A DNA stretch of 64,000 bases from NCBI RefSeq assembly GCF_003049575.1, contig NZ_PYWI01000001.1, positions 434,001 to 498,000 of the forward strand, read 5' to 3'. The DNA comes from Lysinibacillus parviboronicapiens. Its GTDB lineage: Bacteria > Bacillota > Bacilli > Bacillales_A > Planococcaceae. Below the pieces are notes generated by a model. That model did not search any database. It was not told the DNA's origin and worked only from the letters and a program-made list of their open reading frames with translations. The stretch's first letter is position 1; the number at the start of each line of letters is the position of its first letter. The position numbers and the translations under genes are program-made. Shown here one piece after another: positions 51,751-60,560 of this stretch.

Positions 51751-52143
51751 ATGCAAAATATCGGTTCAACTATTTTACGTGTCGTACTTGGCATTATCTT
51801 TGCAGTCCATGGATTTCAAAAGTTTCAGGGGGGTATTGGATTCACAGCAGATTATTTTGATGTGATTGGTATACCTGGCTTTATGGCTTATATTGTTGCC
51901 ATTATAGAACTTGTCGGAGGTATTGCCATTATTTTAGGATTAGGTACAAGAATTTTTGGCGCTTTACTGACAATTACAATGGTTGTTGCAATCTTTACAG
52001 CAAAACTTAGCGTTGGCTTTATTGGGGCAAATGGCTTGGCTGGTTATGAATTAGATTTAGCTTTAGCTGCAATGGCTTTATACTTTGCACTTGCAGGGGC
52101 TTCTAGTTATTCTATAGACGCAAAACTGTTTGATAAAGAGTAA
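51751..52143 (+). CDS. DoxX-family membrane protein
   Basis: A 130-residue protein with four predicted helices. It starts IGSTILRVVLGIIFAVHGFQKFQGGI, typical of DoxX/YphA/CatD-like proteins, and has GGIAIILGLGTRIFG in the second helix. Members take part in quinone detoxification or thiosulfate oxidation; in B. subtilis CatD is under YodB control, which the divergent regulator here mirrors. The ribosome site is AAGGAG. Confidence 0.88.
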   Translation: MQNIGSTILRVVLGIIFAVHGFQKFQGGIGFTADYFDVIGIPGFMAYIVAIIELVGGIAIILGLGTRIFGALLTITMVVAIFTAKLSVGFIGANGLAGYELDLALAAMALYFALAGASSYSIDAKLFDKE

Positions 52144-52195
52144 TGCTTCTTGTAGCTCGCTATTTTCTGTGTGGTAGTGAGTTGCTTTCTATATA

Positions 52196-52241
52196 AAAAC
52201 CCGAAGCATCCCTCTTCGTTTGAGATGATACTTCGGGTTTT
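52196..52241. terminator. Bidirectional terminator after the DoxX-family gene
   Basis: AAAACCCGAAG and CTTCGGGTTTT form an 11-bp stem, with further GATG/CATC pairs inside. T runs on both strands suit the converging DoxX-family and YkwC-like genes. Confidence 0.8.
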
Positions 52242-52317
52242 AATTTATTGTCTTAAAATCTAACTTTAATATATGTGATGAACGTGCGAAGATCCTTCAT
52301 CGCTAACTTTCAGGCAT

Positions 52318-53184
52318 TTATCTATAAGTCTTTATTAGCGTCTGTGTGCCATTGTCACCATAACCTGCTTCAATTAGCTTTTCATACATGTCATAAGCAA
52401 GCGCTAAGCCCGGTAACATAATTCCCATTTTTTGTGCTTCGTCTAAAGCAATTTTCATATCTTTTACAAAATGCTTGATATAAAAACCTGGAGCATAATC
52501 TTCCTGAATCATACGTGGTGCCAAATTACTTAAAGACCATGATCCAGCGGCACCGGAAGAAATCGACTGTAATACTGTTGGTAAATCAAGCCCAGCCTTT
52601 AAACCGTAAGCAAGTGATTCACACACACCAATCATGCCAGAAGCAATAACGATTTGATTGCACATTTTTGCATGCTGTCCAGCCCCTGCTTCACCTTGAT
52701 AAACAATATTTGCACCAAAATGGCTCATCACTGGTAAAACACTATTAAATGTAGCCTGATTCCCGCCTACCATAATCGACAATGTACCATTTTGAGCACC
52801 AATATCCCCACCAGAAACAGGTGCATCTAATGCCTCGACGTTTAGGGTCTGTGCATGTGTAAAAATTTTCTTGGCAAGCGTCGGCTCTGAAGTAGTCATA
52901 TCAATCATAATATTGCCCGCCTCAGCAGTTTGAAATAAACCATTGTCTCCAAAATAAACTTCTTCAACATCTGTTGGATACCCTACCATTGTTAAGGCAA
53001 TATCCATATCTTTAAATGCTTCGGCAGGCGAACTTGCCCATCTAGCGCCTAGTGCTACAAGTGGCTGTGCTTTTTCTTTCGTTCGCGTATAGACGGATAC
53101 TGCATGACCATTTAGTAGTAAATGCTTGATGATGCTAGCACCCATAACACCAGCGCCAATAAATGCAATACGTTCTTTTCCCAT
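52318..53184 (-). CDS. NAD(P)-dependent beta-hydroxyacid dehydrogenase (YkwC-like)
   Basis: A 288-residue enzyme of the 3-hydroxyisobutyrate dehydrogenase family, the same length as B. subtilis YkwC. The Rossmann motif is IAFIGAGVMGASI. The substrate loop reads DAPVSGGDIGAQNGTLSIMVGG and the catalytic Lys is in GAGQHAKMCNQ. The exact hydroxyacid is unknown. It is intact, unlike the mmsB relic at 41 kb, but is only a distant paralogue and may not replace it. AGGAG precedes the ATG. Confidence 0.88.
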   Translation of the reverse strand: MGKERIAFIGAGVMGASIIKHLLLNGHAVSVYTRTKEKAQPLVALGARWASSPAEAFKDMDIALTMVGYPTDVEEVYFGDNGLFQTAEAGNIMIDMTTSEPTLAKKIFTHAQTLNVEALDAPVSGGDIGAQNGTLSIMVGGNQATFNSVLPVMSHFGANIVYQGEAGAGQHAKMCNQIVIASGMIGVCESLAYGLKAGLDLPTVLQSISSGAAGSWSLSNLAPRMIQEDYAPGFYIKHFVKDMKIALDEAQKMGIMLPGLALAYDMYEKLIEAGYGDNGTQTLIKTYR

Positions 53185-53360
53185 ATGTAATAACTCCTTT
53201 GAATACTATTCGACAAATTCCCGGCTCCCGACAAATCTCAGAAACAATCGAATTAGCAATTTTTATGTGTTTTTAGTGTAGTTGAATTAGTGCAATAATT
53301 CAAACTCTTCACATTGACTTGTACTAAAATTTTTGCGTATTGCATATATACCGAATAAGC

Positions 53361-53397
53361 AAAAAAAAGAGAGCAGGTGATGGGTTATCACTGCTCT
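53361..53397 (-). terminator. Terminator of the Spo0E-like gene
   Basis: AGAGCAG and CTGCTCT, with inner TGAT/ATCA, form a stem followed on the minus strand by TTTTTTTT. The rest of the nearly 300-bp gap toward the YkwC-like gene shows nothing else clear. Confidence 0.75.
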
Positions 53398-53481
53398 AAA
53401 GGGGGAAATGAGAATGTTGCTGTGTTCAATATATTTATTCCCCAATAAATGCTTTTTAAACATCTTATTTAAAAAGTTTTT

Positions 53482-53676
53482 TTACTCTGAATACTGAAAC
53501 AAATCATCATGGTCTTCATTTTCTTCAAATGCTGTCTGTCTATAATAAGTATTCATTAACTGATCTAATCTGCGGCTCAGTTGAATGGTTTTTGCATTTT
53601 GTAACCCGTTTTCTACACCGGAGCGAATCATCATCTCACGAGTTTGTTCCATTTGTTTCAAGAGTAGATTGACCAT
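53482..53676 (-). CDS. Spo0E-like aspartyl-phosphate phosphatase
   Basis: A 64-residue two-helix protein. The motif TIQLSRRLDQLMNTYYR matches the Spo0E family core SxxLDxLI. These proteins dephosphorylate Spo0A~P and delay sporulation. GGAGGG lies eight bases before the ATG; a nearby ATG in another frame is excluded. It is alone, with a terminator downstream. Confidence 0.82.
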   Translation of the reverse strand: MVNLLLKQMEQTREMMIRSGVENGLQNAKTIQLSRRLDQLMNTYYRQTAFEENEDHDDLFQYSE

Positions 53677-53769
53677 TCATACAACCCTCCAACATACAAA
53701 TAATCATACCATTATTATACATTTATATTTCATTTCTTACAGCATTAACTTACGACAATGTTCGACAAA

Positions 53770-53958
53770 TTAACTTCTAGGTATTTCCAAATACGTGTAT
53801 ATTATTCGTCCATTTTGTTTCGCATCACCTCTAAAATGTTTAAAGAAAGGGTGTTTAACAAGTACTTCACGAAACTCATAAAACGCGTCCTTATCAATTT
53901 CGATACTGTCTATTTCCCCATTTTGTAATTGTTTAAGCATATTTTCATATTTATCCAT
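53770..53958 (-). CDS. Small conserved-looking hypothetical protein
   Basis: A 62-residue acidic protein beginning MDKYENMLKQLQNGEIDSI. GAAGGGA is spaced eight to nine bases before the ATG. Composition and codon use are normal. No family is recognised, though short Bacillales proteins of this type with FREVLVKHPFFKHFRG-like segments probably exist. The gene lies between spo0E-like and the ykvS-like gene, which is divergent. Confidence 0.6.
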   Translation of the reverse strand: MDKYENMLKQLQNGEIDSIEIDKDAFYEFREVLVKHPFFKHFRGDAKQNGRIIYTYLEIPRS

Positions 53959-54083
53959 TTTTACTATTCCCTTCTTATTTCTTATTTTGTGTAATTAATT
54001 ATGAATTATTCAAAAAAAGCTTTACGTTTCCCTTTTTTTGATGCAAACTGTATATTATTAGTCGATGAAGGAGCTGACTGTCT

Positions 54084-54272
54084 GTGAAAATAGCTGAAGT
54101 TGGAAATATTATCGAGTTTAAAAATGGTTTACAAGGTATTGTTGAAAAAGTAAATGAAAATTCGGTGATCGTTGATTTAACATATATGGAGAATTTTGAT
54201 TCCCTTGAAATTGAAGAGAAGACGGTCATCAACCATAAACGCTACAAAATTCTAAATGCAAGTGAAGCCTAA
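54084..54272 (+). CDS. YkvS-like small protein (DUF2187)
   Basis: A 62-residue protein beginning VKIAEVGNIIEFKNGLQGIVEKVNENSVIVDLT, closely like B. subtilis YkvS. It has a small KOW/SH3-like fold by sequence pattern and an unknown role. The start is GTG with AAGGAG ten bases ahead. A terminator follows. Confidence 0.82.
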   Translation: MKIAEVGNIIEFKNGLQGIVEKVNENSVIVDLTYMENFDSLEIEEKTVINHKRYKILNASEA

Positions 54273-54282
54273 TAGTCTGAAT

Positions 54283-54325
54283 AGTCCCTTTTTGTCTTAA
54301 TAGATGATAAGGGACTTTTTTTTTG
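54283..54325 (+). terminator. Terminator of the ykvS-like gene
   Basis: The stem AGTCCCTT/AAGGGACT with an 18-nt loop is followed by TTTTTTTTT. Confidence 0.85.
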
Positions 54326-54352
54326 ATAATATTAAAGTATGGAGGTCGAATT

Positions 54353-54970
54353 ATGCTTACAAATTCGAAACAAACAATAATACTTCTCCTTTCTTTATTA
54401 TTCGTTTATGGCATGCTTGCTTATACTTTTGCTAACCCGGCTGTATTTTGGTACTTATATGCATTCACCTTACTCGTATGCATTGCCATTGCTATTCTTG
54501 CTGGTAAAATTGAAGATCAGTTACCTACTTGGCAATTTTTACTTTTTGGTATCGGTTACGGCACAATCACATATGGCATTATACGATTTGGTTATTGGCT
54601 CGCTCCATTCATAAATGACCAGTTAGTAAAGTCCGTACAAAAGTTTTTAACGATTTATGGCCCACAAAATATTTGGCATTACATTTTACTTGTATTCATT
54701 GTAGCCATCGGTGAAGAACTATTTTGGCGTGGTTATGTACAGCAACAAATTAAACGCTTTATGCGTCCTAGTTTCGCTGTGCTATTAACTGCATTACTAT
54801 GTGCCATGTCCTTCGCTTTAAGTGGCTTTATGCTTGGGATGATTGCGTCACTTGTAGCCAGTCTAATCTGGGGCTTTTTATATGAATGGCGTAAAAGTAT
54901 GCCGTTAGTTATTGTCGCTCATGTCGTTTTTGTACTATTATTGTTTTTGGTGTTGCCTTTAACATCATAA
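54353..54970 (+). CDS. CPBP-family intramembrane metalloprotease
   Basis: A 205-residue membrane protein with about seven helices. The Abi/CPBP motifs are GEELFWRGYVQQQI (EExxxR type) and the later histidine in VIVAHVVFV; SLIWGFLYEWRKS is also typical. Members include CAAX-type proteases and bacteriocin self-immunity proteins. The ATG at 54353 has GGAGG nine bases ahead. Function is unknown. Confidence 0.85.
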   Translation: MLTNSKQTIILLLSLLFVYGMLAYTFANPAVFWYLYAFTLLVCIAIAILAGKIEDQLPTWQFLLFGIGYGTITYGIIRFGYWLAPFINDQLVKSVQKFLTIYGPQNIWHYILLVFIVAIGEELFWRGYVQQQIKRFMRPSFAVLLTALLCAMSFALSGFMLGMIASLVASLIWGFLYEWRKSMPLVIVAHVVFVLLLFLVLPLTS

Positions 54971-55032
54971 CAAAAAATTTAGGAAACATTTTATCTTTTA
55001 CCAACGTTTAATATAGAAAAGGAGGGCTTTTC

Positions 55033-55710
55033 ATGCAAAAAAAATTATTTTCAATGATTGCATTATTACTAACAGCCGTTTTATTTGTGGGGTGTAACAC
55101 TACAGATAAAACAGAGGAATCAGATGCTGCACAAAATGAACCAGCAAACACAGCGACTGAACAAGAACCTACTGAGAGTGGAACTGCAGACAAAGAGCAA
55201 GAAACGCCTACTACAGATGACTCAAAAACAAATGCAGAGGCTAAAGTAGAACAAGAAATTAATTACGTACAAAAAGGCGTAGACAAATCAGCAACTGCAA
55301 CTGAATCAAAAAGCGTTGACCAAGGCTATAAATTACAACAGTTACCAGGATTTACACTTTCACAAGAAGAACCAGGTAAAGATATGCTAGTGTCAAACGA
55401 AGATGATGAAGTATTTATGCGCGTCGAAACTACTACTGCATCTGAAACAAGTTATGATGCTGTGAAAACATCTATGCAAGACTACATGAATGCAGTTGGA
55501 ACTACAGTAGCATTATCTGCTGAAGAACTTGCAGTTTTCAAAGATGTTAAAAACATTGACAGTTATGTTGTAGACTTTGATACAGAAAAAGTAATCGGTG
55601 TTGTGTTCGAGAAAGATGGTCTTATTTCAAAAATTACGATTCATGATAATGATGAACAAGACTTAACAGCCGCAATGCTTGCCATGGCAGCTACTATATC
55701 TAAAAAATAA
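55033..55710 (+). CDS. Predicted lipoprotein
   Basis: A 225-residue protein. The signal peptide ends with the lipobox LFVGC, giving a lipid-anchored Cys21. A disordered Thr/Glu/Asp-rich linker (about 22-85) follows, then a compact domain from about 95 to the end. No known family is recognised. It has AAGGAGG upstream and its own terminator. Confidence 0.8.
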   Translation: MQKKLFSMIALLLTAVLFVGCNTTDKTEESDAAQNEPANTATEQEPTESGTADKEQETPTTDDSKTNAEAKVEQEINYVQKGVDKSATATESKSVDQGYKLQQLPGFTLSQEEPGKDMLVSNEDDEVFMRVETTTASETSYDAVKTSMQDYMNAVGTTVALSAEELAVFKDVKNIDSYVVDFDTEKVIGVVFEKDGLISKITIHDNDEQDLTAAMLAMAATISKK

Positions 55711-55726
55711 TATGCAATCCCTGTGG

Positions 55727-55758
55727 GGTCTTAGAAGTCTTTCTAAGACCTCTTTTTT
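55727..55758 (+). terminator. Terminator of the lipoprotein gene
   Basis: A perfect 10-bp stem GGTCTTAGAA/TTCTAAGACC with a 4-nt loop is followed by TCTTTTTT. Confidence 0.85.
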
Positions 55759-55888
55759 GCTTCGTATGGAAAATTACTCAATGGATTGTTACATGCATTT
55801 TAAGACCTTCTAACGTGTTAAAAATGGATGCTAACGGACATTCCACGTGAATTATCACCATCAATACATTGTTTGTTTGAACGCATAC

Positions 55889-55924
55889 TAAAAGAGTTGC
55901 CTCAAAAGTTCATTTGAGACAACT
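55889..55924 (-). terminator. Terminator of mhqR
   Basis: The stem GTTGCCTCAAA/TTTGAGACAAC lies directly after the mhqR stop codon and is followed on the minus strand by a short T run. Confidence 0.7.
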
Positions 55925-55928
55925 CCTG

Positions 55929-56375
55929 TTAATAAGACAAATCTTTAATCGATAAACCCAATTTTTTTAATAATGCAATGGCTTCATCTTTTTCTTCTTC
56001 TGACAGTGCACTCATCAATTTATGCAAATGCCGTTCATGCTCTGGGAATAATTCGCCCATAAAAGTTTCTCCCTTAGCAGTAATTTCTGCATAGGTAACT
56101 CGGCGATCTGATGGACAAGAAACACGCAATAAATAACCTCTTTTTTCAAGCTTATCAATTACATACGTAATCGAACCACTTGCAAGTAGTATTTTATTTC
56201 CTATTTGCTGTAACGGTTGTCGTCCTTTATGATAAAGAAGCTCTAAAACCGCAAACTCAGTAGGATTTAATCCATTTGCTTGAAAAAAGTGATTAGTTGT
56301 TTCAGTAATTGCTTTATGTGCACGTGATAATACAATAAATAATTTTAAAGATTGCTTTAAATCTTCTGACGTCAT
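55929..56375 (-). CDS. mhqR: MarR-family regulator MhqR
   Basis: A 148-residue winged-helix repressor. SLKLFIVLSRA, GLNPTEFAVLELLYHKG and PLQQIGNKILLASGSITYVIDKLEKRG agree closely with B. subtilis MhqR (YkvE), the repressor of quinone-stress dioxygenase and reductase genes. The next gene upstream is a histidine kinase, recalling the ykvE-kinD neighbourhood. Its targets are not in the window. Confidence 0.88.
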   Translation of the reverse strand: MTSEDLKQSLKLFIVLSRAHKAITETTNHFFQANGLNPTEFAVLELLYHKGRQPLQQIGNKILLASGSITYVIDKLEKRGYLLRVSCPSDRRVTYAEITAKGETFMGELFPEHERHLHKLMSALSEEEKDEAIALLKKLGLSIKDLSY

Positions 56376-56493
56376 AGCCTTTTCCTCTCAATTCGCACTT
56401 TATAATTGCCATTATAGCGACTTTAGAAAAGTATTGTCAAAAGCTTCATCATTTCATATCTAGTTAGTGCCTATACAAACATTATTACTTTCA

Positions 56494-57972
56494 CTATGTT
56501 ACTAAATAAGCAGAATCTTTTGTAGAAACTTCTAACGAATCAATTTGGTTGAATGTGTAAATTGGAAATTGCATATGGAAGCATGTCCCCTTCTGAATTT
56601 CACTGTTCACATCTATAACACCTTCATGCTCTTCAACCACTTTTTTCACGAAAGCAAGGCCCAGACCTGTCCCTGTTGATTTTGTCGTGTAAAAAGGTTG
56701 AAATAAATTTTGAATCGTAGTGCTATCCATCCCAATTCCTTCGTCTTTAATCATTAATTCAACGATTGCACAGTCTATAGTATTCATTTCTACCGTTATT
56801 GTTCCGCCGTTATGCATGGATTCCATCGCATTTTTTATAAGATTCATAAATACTTGCTTTAAGCGATTTTCATTACCACCAATATACACTTGAGTAGATG
56901 AGGAAATATATTGAATCATTATTTTCTTCATAAGTGCATCTGGTAACATAAATTCTATTACTTGTTTCACAATATGATCTAATTCGATTAACTCCACCTT
57001 CATACTAGTCGGCTTGGACAATACTAACAGCTCCGATAAAATTTGTTCCATCCGTTGTAACTCACTATCTATTACAGATAAATACATGTGTGATTCTTCA
57101 TCTGCATTGAGCTTTAGCAATTCCGTAAAGCCTTTTAAAGAAGTTAACGGATTACGAATCTCATGAGCAATGCTAGCTGCCATTTGACCAACAACATTTA
57201 AAGCTTGTTGATGTTCAATTTTATGCTGTAATTGTTTCTTTTCAGTTTCATCATTAATTACTGTGACAATAATGTTGTTATACTCGTCAAAAATGCTGGA
57301 GATTTCATAGTAGCAAGTGCTACCCACTTGTGTTTCATCTACAACATGGATATTGGCATGCTTCTCCCCCATAAGCTTGGAGAGATAAGTTGTAATTTGC
57401 CCATTCTTCATTGAAAATGAATCGAATATATGTTGATGAGCTTTATGCAAAAGCTGAGATTTTTCTATTTTTAAATACATTTCAGCATACTTGTTTAGCC
57501 CAAGAATAATACCGCTAGCATCACTCACAATAACAGCATAGGGTAAGTGATCATAAGCATTGAAAGATTGTGACTTTTCCTGCTCTTGACTAACATATAA
57601 TTCATGGGCCATATCATAATTTAATGTAGAAATTTGTGCGACAATTTCTTCTGTGTTCGGATCATAAAAACATTTAAAGGACATCATTTCAAAATCATTA
57701 CTAGCCGTTCGAATATTAAATATTTCTTCTGATCTTAAATCACTTTGTAGTTGGTTGACGAATTTTGCCCATTTTAAATTAGATGGCTCGTCCATTGATA
57801 AATAGCCAATATAGGTTAAATTAAGATTAAAAAGTTTAATAGCAGCCTCATTCACATTTAAAATTTTTCCTGCTTTATTAAGAATAAGTGTTGGTGACGA
57901 AGTACTTTTCATAAGATTTCCAAAACATTGATTCATATCATTTTGCTTCAACTTTCTCACCGAACCTTTCAC
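56494..57972 (-). CDS. PAS-domain sensor histidine kinase (sporulation-type)
   Basis: A 492-residue kinase with no membrane helix. Two PAS domains (about residues 18-130 and 140-250) precede HisKA with MAASIAHEIRNPLTSLKGFTELL (phospho-acceptor His) and an HATPase domain with NLIKNAMESM, GIGMDS and GTGLGLAFVKKVV. The H-box and locus next to mhqR resemble the Spo0A-phosphorelay kinases KinA-KinE, and B. subtilis kinD is in this place. KinD, however, is membrane-bound. No partner regulator is adjacent, as is usual for phosphorelay kinases. The start is a GTG at 57972 with a poorly spaced AGAGG, so it is uncertain. Confidence 0.85.
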   Translation of the reverse strand: MKGSVRKLKQNDMNQCFGNLMKSTSSPTLILNKAGKILNVNEAAIKLFNLNLTYIGYLSMDEPSNLKWAKFVNQLQSDLRSEEIFNIRTASNDFEMMSFKCFYDPNTEEIVAQISTLNYDMAHELYVSQEQEKSQSFNAYDHLPYAVIVSDASGIILGLNKYAEMYLKIEKSQLLHKAHQHIFDSFSMKNGQITTYLSKLMGEKHANIHVVDETQVGSTCYYEISSIFDEYNNIIVTVINDETEKKQLQHKIEHQQALNVVGQMAASIAHEIRNPLTSLKGFTELLKLNADEESHMYLSVIDSELQRMEQILSELLVLSKPTSMKVELIELDHIVKQVIEFMLPDALMKKIMIQYISSSTQVYIGGNENRLKQVFMNLIKNAMESMHNGGTITVEMNTIDCAIVELMIKDEGIGMDSTTIQNLFQPFYTTKSTGTGLGLAFVKKVVEEHEGVIDVNSEIQKGTCFHMQFPIYTFNQIDSLEVSTKDSAYLVT

Positions 57973-58171
57973 AAGAGTAAAAAACCTCTAATTCCAAATT
58001 TGAGCCTTTACTATACTTTATGACTGTACAATTCTATTATTACAAAATTTAGTAAATTTAAGTATTTAAAATTATTTCACGAACTGTTAACAAAATAAAT
58101 AGGCAAAAAGGATTATATTGTTTGTCAGCTATTTGACTGTTACAATTAGAAGTTGAAAAGGAGATAAGTGC

Positions 58172-59911
58172 ATGAATACTATTTTAACTACATTGAACGC
58201 AAAATATATCCACACAAATTTAGCCTTACGTTATTTAAAAGGTGCTGCTTTACCAGAATTTAATCCCATAATTGCAGAATACACAATTAAAGACCCTGCT
58301 TTTAACATTGTATCAGATTTGTTTCAAAAAAAACCTGATATCGTGGGATTTAGTTGCTATATTTGGAATATTGAAGAAACTATCCACGTAATTAAAATGT
58401 TAAAAACGGTGTGCCCGAATGTTAAAATTTTGCTAGGTGGGCCCGAGGTTTCTTATGATTCCCATCATTGGTTACGTCGTATAGAAGAAGTTGATTTCAT
58501 TGTGATGGGGGAAGGAGAAACTTCATTTAAACAATTACTACGCCATTTAAATGGAGAAATTGCTTTGGAAGATGTACCAGGCATTTGTTATTTAGAAGAT
58601 GGCAAGGTACGAATTCACGCACAAGCACCAAAAATAGATTTACGTGAATTACCGAGTCCGTTCCGTTTTGAAGAGGATCTTCCACATCTTAGCAAGCGTA
58701 TCCAATACATCGAAACAAGTCGTGGCTGTCCATTTAGCTGCCAATTTTGTTTATCTTCTATTGAAGTAGGTGTGCGCTACTTTAACCGTGAAAAAATTAA
58801 AGAAGATATTCGATTCCTAATGAATAACGGTGCACGAACTATTAAATTTGTTGACCGTACCTTTAATATTAGCCGTAGCTATGCAATGGAAATGTTCCAA
58901 TTTTTAATTGATGAACATCAGCCAGGCGTTGTATTCCAGTTTGAGATTACCGCCGATATCATGCGACCTGAAGTTATCCAATTTTTAAATGATAACGCAC
59001 CTGTAGGCTTATTCCGCTTTGAAATTGGTGTACAGTCGACAAATGATTTAACGAATACGCTCGTACAACGACGCCAAAACTTTGAAAAGCTAAAGCGCAC
59101 GGTGACGATGGTCAAAGAAGGCGGAAAAATAGATCAGCATTTAGATTTAATCGCTGGTCTACCGGAAGAGGATTATACAAGCTTCCGCCAAACTTTTAAT
59201 GATGTCTTTGCGATGCGCCCTGAGGAGTTACAGCTTGGTTTCTTGAAATTATTACGCGGTACTGGACTTCGTTTAGAGGCTGAAAAGTTTGGCTACACAT
59301 ATGTGGATTTATCACCATATGAAATTTTCTCAAATAATGTTTTAACCTTCGATGATATTGTTCGTATTAAGCATGCAGAGGATGTGCTAGAGAAATATTG
59401 GAACGCTCACCGCATGGATCATACGATTGAATACTTAGTGACAACAGTCTTTGAAACGCCATTTGATTTCTTCCAAAATTTTGGGACGTATTGGGAAACT
59501 AAGGGATGGTCACGCATTGGACATCAACTTGAGGATCTATTCCAACGTTTACTTGAGTTTTTAGACACTGTGGACAATGCTGATTTACAAATTATTCAAA
59601 GCTTAATGCAACTTGATTATTTAAAAGCACAACAATTTCAGCCACGAAAATTGTGGTGGAAAGAACGGCCTTCTGAGGAACAACAAAAAGCTATTTATAA
59701 TGCTTTACGTGAAAATCCTGAAATCGCCGGCGAAGAATTTGCTAACTTCAAACTATCTGAGAAAGAATTATTCAAACATACACTTGTTATCCCGCACCAC
59801 TTAGATTACCATAATTTTACAAAAGGCAAAATAATACAAAAACATGGATACTTATTAACCTACTTCCGTCATGGTCAGGCTCCATACTTTGCAACAATCC
59901 ATTCACTTTAA
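58172..59911 (+). CDS. B12-binding radical SAM protein (DUF4080 type)
   Basis: A 579-residue protein. An N-terminal cobalamin-binding-like domain (about residues 1-140, LLGGPEVSYDSH and VMGEGE) is followed by a radical SAM core with C-x3-C-x2-C in RGCPFSCQFCLSS (about 189-193). A C-terminal extension of about 220 residues is typical of the DUF4080 group. Substrate unknown; the family is common in Firmicutes. AAGGAG precedes the ATG. A terminator follows. Confidence 0.88.
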   Translation: MNTILTTLNAKYIHTNLALRYLKGAALPEFNPIIAEYTIKDPAFNIVSDLFQKKPDIVGFSCYIWNIEETIHVIKMLKTVCPNVKILLGGPEVSYDSHHWLRRIEEVDFIVMGEGETSFKQLLRHLNGEIALEDVPGICYLEDGKVRIHAQAPKIDLRELPSPFRFEEDLPHLSKRIQYIETSRGCPFSCQFCLSSIEVGVRYFNREKIKEDIRFLMNNGARTIKFVDRTFNISRSYAMEMFQFLIDEHQPGVVFQFEITADIMRPEVIQFLNDNAPVGLFRFEIGVQSTNDLTNTLVQRRQNFEKLKRTVTMVKEGGKIDQHLDLIAGLPEEDYTSFRQTFNDVFAMRPEELQLGFLKLLRGTGLRLEAEKFGYTYVDLSPYEIFSNNVLTFDDIVRIKHAEDVLEKYWNAHRMDHTIEYLVTTVFETPFDFFQNFGTYWETKGWSRIGHQLEDLFQRLLEFLDTVDNADLQIIQSLMQLDYLKAQQFQPRKLWWKERPSEEQQKAIYNALRENPEIAGEEFANFKLSEKELFKHTLVIPHHLDYHNFTKGKIIQKHGYLLTYFRHGQAPYFATIHSL

Positions 59912-59917
59912 TTTAAG

Positions 59918-59957
59918 AAACGCTATTCCCATAATAAATAAAGGGAATAGCGTTTTT
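59918..59957 (+). terminator. Terminator of the radical SAM gene
   Basis: A 13-bp stem AAACGCTATTCCC/GGGAATAGCGTTT with a 12-nt loop ends in a T run. Confidence 0.85.
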
Positions 59958-60560
59958 TTATATGTTATTCATATATTATTCATAAACTTTACAATTCTTT
60001 AAAGCGAGCATAGCTAAATATTGGTTCTGAAATTAAACCTTATCATCCTAACAATTCCTTAGTAGAGGTTCTTACTATACTAAAAAAACTTAGTGCAAAA
60101 TCCTTAACGCGATAAGGTGTATACATTGTAAATAATACCCATTAAAAGAAACCACAATCGGGAATTATGCTGTAAACTTTTTTAAATTTTTAGAAAATTA
60201 TTTATCAAAATTGATCATCGGGGGATTGCACCATTGTTTCTGCTACTGATTTTTAAATATAGAGCTGCCACTTTCAAGTAAAAAATGAACCACAAAATGC
60301 ATTTTGACCGATTAAATACAGTGAGTTACCCCCCCCACTGAATTTTAATCTACTTCCTAAAAGAAATAGAAAAATCAATGCAAATATTTACTGAATATTG
60401 ACTCTTATTTTAGCGAGGGATTCTTATGTATTTTTTGCGTATTTCATTAATGAAATCAATTTATTATTTTTTTGTTTAATAGCTTTCGTTAAGTTTACTA
60501 TAGGGGGGCAATTCAAGAATACACCCCCCACAAATTTTTTTTTACCAATGATTTAGGCTT
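59958..60560. other. AT-rich 600-bp stretch without a recognisable gene
   Basis: No ORF with a ribosome site is seen on either strand. It contains an eight-base C run near 60330 and a GGGGGG (60503-60508)/CCCCCC (60524-60529) hairpin followed by TTTTTTTTT, which is terminator-like on the plus strand. The rest is AT-rich sequence with no clear structure. Confidence 0.4.

Noticed and set aside
53414-53497. 28-codon plus-strand ORF after a GGGGGA site
   Set aside because: It overlaps the 3' end of the Spo0E-like gene and follows a terminator hairpin; no support for a peptide beyond the purine run.
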